16,444 bases of DNA from an uncultured Desulfobacterales bacterium (lineage in GTDB: Bacteria > Desulfobacterota > Desulfobacteria > Desulfobacterales > JAFDCJ01): the NCBI GenBank assembly GCA_945787595.1, contig CALZJV010000223.1, forward strand, positions 1-16,444, in the 5' to 3' direction. The position numbers were made by a program, and so were the translations under genes. The notes beneath the pieces are model-generated. The model saw only the letters and a list, made by a program, of their open reading frames with translations, was not told where the DNA came from and did no database searches. Below, one piece after another: positions 15,260 through 16,444 of the stretch. Positions within the stretch are counted from its first letter, which is position 1. Each line of letters starts with the position of its first letter.

Positions 15260-15601
15260 ATGCGAACCGTAACATTGGGCCTATCTTCCCGCCAAAAAAC
15301 GAACAAGCGGTTGCTTGAAGCTTTTAAGGGAAAAACGCAAGGAGAATTTATCAGCTTCGAATCGCCTGCCCTCCTTTTCAAGGTACTCTCAGGTAACCGA
15401 TGGGAGCTGCTCAAGGTCATGACAGGTGCGGGGGCAATTTCAATTAGAGAAGCATCTCGCCGTCTGGGCCGTGACGTAAAAGCGGTACATGGTGATGTCC
15501 AAATGCTATTGAATGTCGGTATACTGCAGAAAACCGATAAGGGCCAAATTGAATTTCCCTTTGATGCATTACATGTGGATTTCATGCTCAAAGCAGCCTA
15601 A
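15260..15601 (+). CDS. tumA: TumA-type antitoxin, HTH protein (cassette 2)
   Basis: A 113-residue partner of TumE. It has a winged helix-turn-helix in the second half (about 55-100: WELLKVMTGAGAISIREASRR, LGRDVKAVHGDVQMLLNVGI), like the HVO_A0114-type regulators commonly paired with TumE. It should bind and neutralise the toxin and bind the palindromes at 14938-14963. One base separates it from the toxin stop, and TGGAGG at 15247-15252 lies within the toxin gene, so translation is probably coupled. It ends ten bases before its attC. Confidence 0.87.
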   Translation: MRTVTLGLSSRQKTNKRLLEAFKGKTQGEFISFESPALLFKVLSGNRWELLKVMTGAGAISIREASRRLGRDVKAVHGDVQMLLNVGILQKTDKGQIEFPFDALHVDFMLKAA

Positions 15602-15610
15602 AATTACTTT

Positions 15611-15737
15611 GGCTAACATGGCAGTGCATTGGACAGCCAGGGCTCTGCCATTTTAGACAATTTTCGAGAGATCAGGCTAATTTACTTATAACGCCGTCTG
15701 TGGAAACCCTGGCTGCCACTGACCGCCGACGTTAAGC
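15611..15737 (+). other. attC site of cassette 2
   Basis: The site has left end GGCTAAC (15611-15617) and right end GTTAAGC (15731-15737), cut after G 15731. The inner complementary blocks are CAGCCAGGG near the left and CCCTGGCTG near the right. The left end is the exact complement of GTTAGCC, the junction at which cassette 2 begins (14893-14899), confirming that both belong to one cassette. The centre is unlike the other two attC sites here. Confidence 0.88.
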
Positions 15738-15748
15738 CTAATGATTAT

Positions 15749-16336
15749 ATGAAAGAATATACCAACAGTATATGTGATTTGGTTGCACCAAGATCATCGC
15801 CGATACTTATGCTGAATATATTAGGTGTCTTGATCATTTTCCCCTTAATATTTGTGTTGCCGGATTTTATTTCTAAAATTTGGAAGTTTGAGATAGGTAC
15901 AATAATTTCCGATATTATGGCCTCTTCAGTATTTTTAATACCTGGGCTCTTTCTAATCTTTTTCCCAAACAAATATAGAATCCACTTTGTTATCATTAAT
16001 ACTGAGAATAGGCTCAAACTATATAAAAATCGTAAAGTATTTGCTGAGTATGACCTTGCTACAATAAACAGAATAGTATTTCAAGAATTTATCTACCCGT
16101 TTCCAGGGTTTAAGCAAATTGTAATTAAATTAGAAAAAGTTGATCAAAGCTATGAATTAATTTTGAAAGAAGATCTTTTAATATATCCTTTTGGGGGGAT
16201 GTGGAAATCTTTTATTAGAAAGTTATCAAAAAGAGTAAAAATACCACTAAAAATGCAACGTTTAGTTGAAAATCAAAATGGAAAAATGACACAAGATGAA
16301 GAGGGGAAATTCCGGAATAAAATATTTTTTCCCTAA
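15749..16336 (+). CDS. Cassette 3 membrane protein of unknown function
   Basis: A 195-residue protein from an A/T-rich gene. Two hydrophobic helices lie at about 18-41 (ILMLNILGVLIIFPLIFVLP) and 53-73 (ISDIMASSVFLIPGLFLIFF), followed by a soluble, basic domain rich in beta strands (YRIHFVIINTENRLKLYKN, FKQIVIKLEKVDQSYELIL). This layout resembles bacterial PH-like membrane proteins, but I cannot assign it. ATG 15749 lies 17 bases inside the cassette edge and has no clear ribosome binding site. The stop is 13 bases before the attC. The base composition differs from the host region, as is usual for cassettes. Confidence 0.75.
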   Translation: MKEYTNSICDLVAPRSSPILMLNILGVLIIFPLIFVLPDFISKIWKFEIGTIISDIMASSVFLIPGLFLIFFPNKYRIHFVIINTENRLKLYKNRKVFAEYDLATINRIVFQEFIYPFPGFKQIVIKLEKVDQSYELILKEDLLIYPFGGMWKSFIRKLSKRVKIPLKMQRLVENQNGKMTQDEEGKFRNKIFFP

Positions 16337-16349
16337 AATATCAAAAATT

Positions 16350-16444
16350 GCTTAACAAAACAGTGGAGCTGACGGCGTGTAGATCGCGGTTTTTCGTAAA
16401 AGGCCGTGCAGGCTTGGCGCTAATTTGGGCCGCAGCTCACTTCT
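16350..16444 (+). other. attC site of cassette 3, cut by the window end
   Basis: The left end GCTTAAC (16350-16356) is the exact complement of GTTAAGC at 15731-15737, where this cassette begins. The arms cagtggagct and agctcact are complementary with an extra base. The core (acggcgtgtagatcgcggtt, then aggccgtgca) matches the attC of cassette 1. The right end GTTRRRY should lie just past 16444. Confidence 0.88.

Overview
The window looks like chromosomal DNA of an anaerobic bacterium, most likely in Desulfobacterota (Deltaproteobacteria). This is inferred from gene content: a reductive dehalogenase homologue, a phenylacetate-CoA-ligase-type enzyme, an ACT-domain protein, PAS/GAF kinases and a chromosomal integron. 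No rRNA or tRNA is present to test it. Gene density is low, and most long gaps hold short structured repeats rather than genes.

Left part (1-7321): a carboxymuconolactone-decarboxylase-family gene, a GNAT acetyltransferase, an ACT-domain protein that has lost much of its first ACT domain, a large PAS-PAS-GAF histidine kinase, a short soluble histidine kinase, and the receiver-containing C-terminus of a broken hybrid kinase. Nearly every gap carries a different repeat: a 23-bp-arm palindrome, a long A/T-rich inverted repeat, a heptamer array and a Desulfobacterota-style dispersed element.

Middle part (7331-12293): a PaaI-type thioesterase divergent from a FadR/GntR-FCD regulator, then a membrane-anchored reductive dehalogenase homologue with two [4Fe-4S] motifs, then a PaaK-like acyl/aryl-CoA ligase cut in two by a small deletion with frameshift. 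Together they suggest aromatic or halo-aromatic acid metabolism. No substrate can be read from the sequence.

Right part (12710-16444): a small conserved-looking ORF, then the integrase end of a chromosomal integron. IntI is on the minus strand. Its attI region runs rightward into at least three cassettes: (1) an unknown protein with a one-base frameshift, (2) a TumE/TumA toxin-antitoxin pair with its own consensus promoter and overlapping palindromic operator, and (3) an A/T-rich two-helix membrane protein whose attC runs off the window. Cassette boundaries can be fixed to the base, because the first bases of each cassette are complementary to the left end of its own attC.

The most notable points are the base-resolved integron boundaries, the probably leaderless TA promoter/operator in cassette 2, an attI-encoded start codon in frame with cassette 1, the three-helix dehalogenase, and a family of hairpin-terminal-repeat elements shared between two gaps. 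Three or four genes in 16 kb show decay (ACT protein, hybrid kinase, ligase, cassette 1), some next to repeats.
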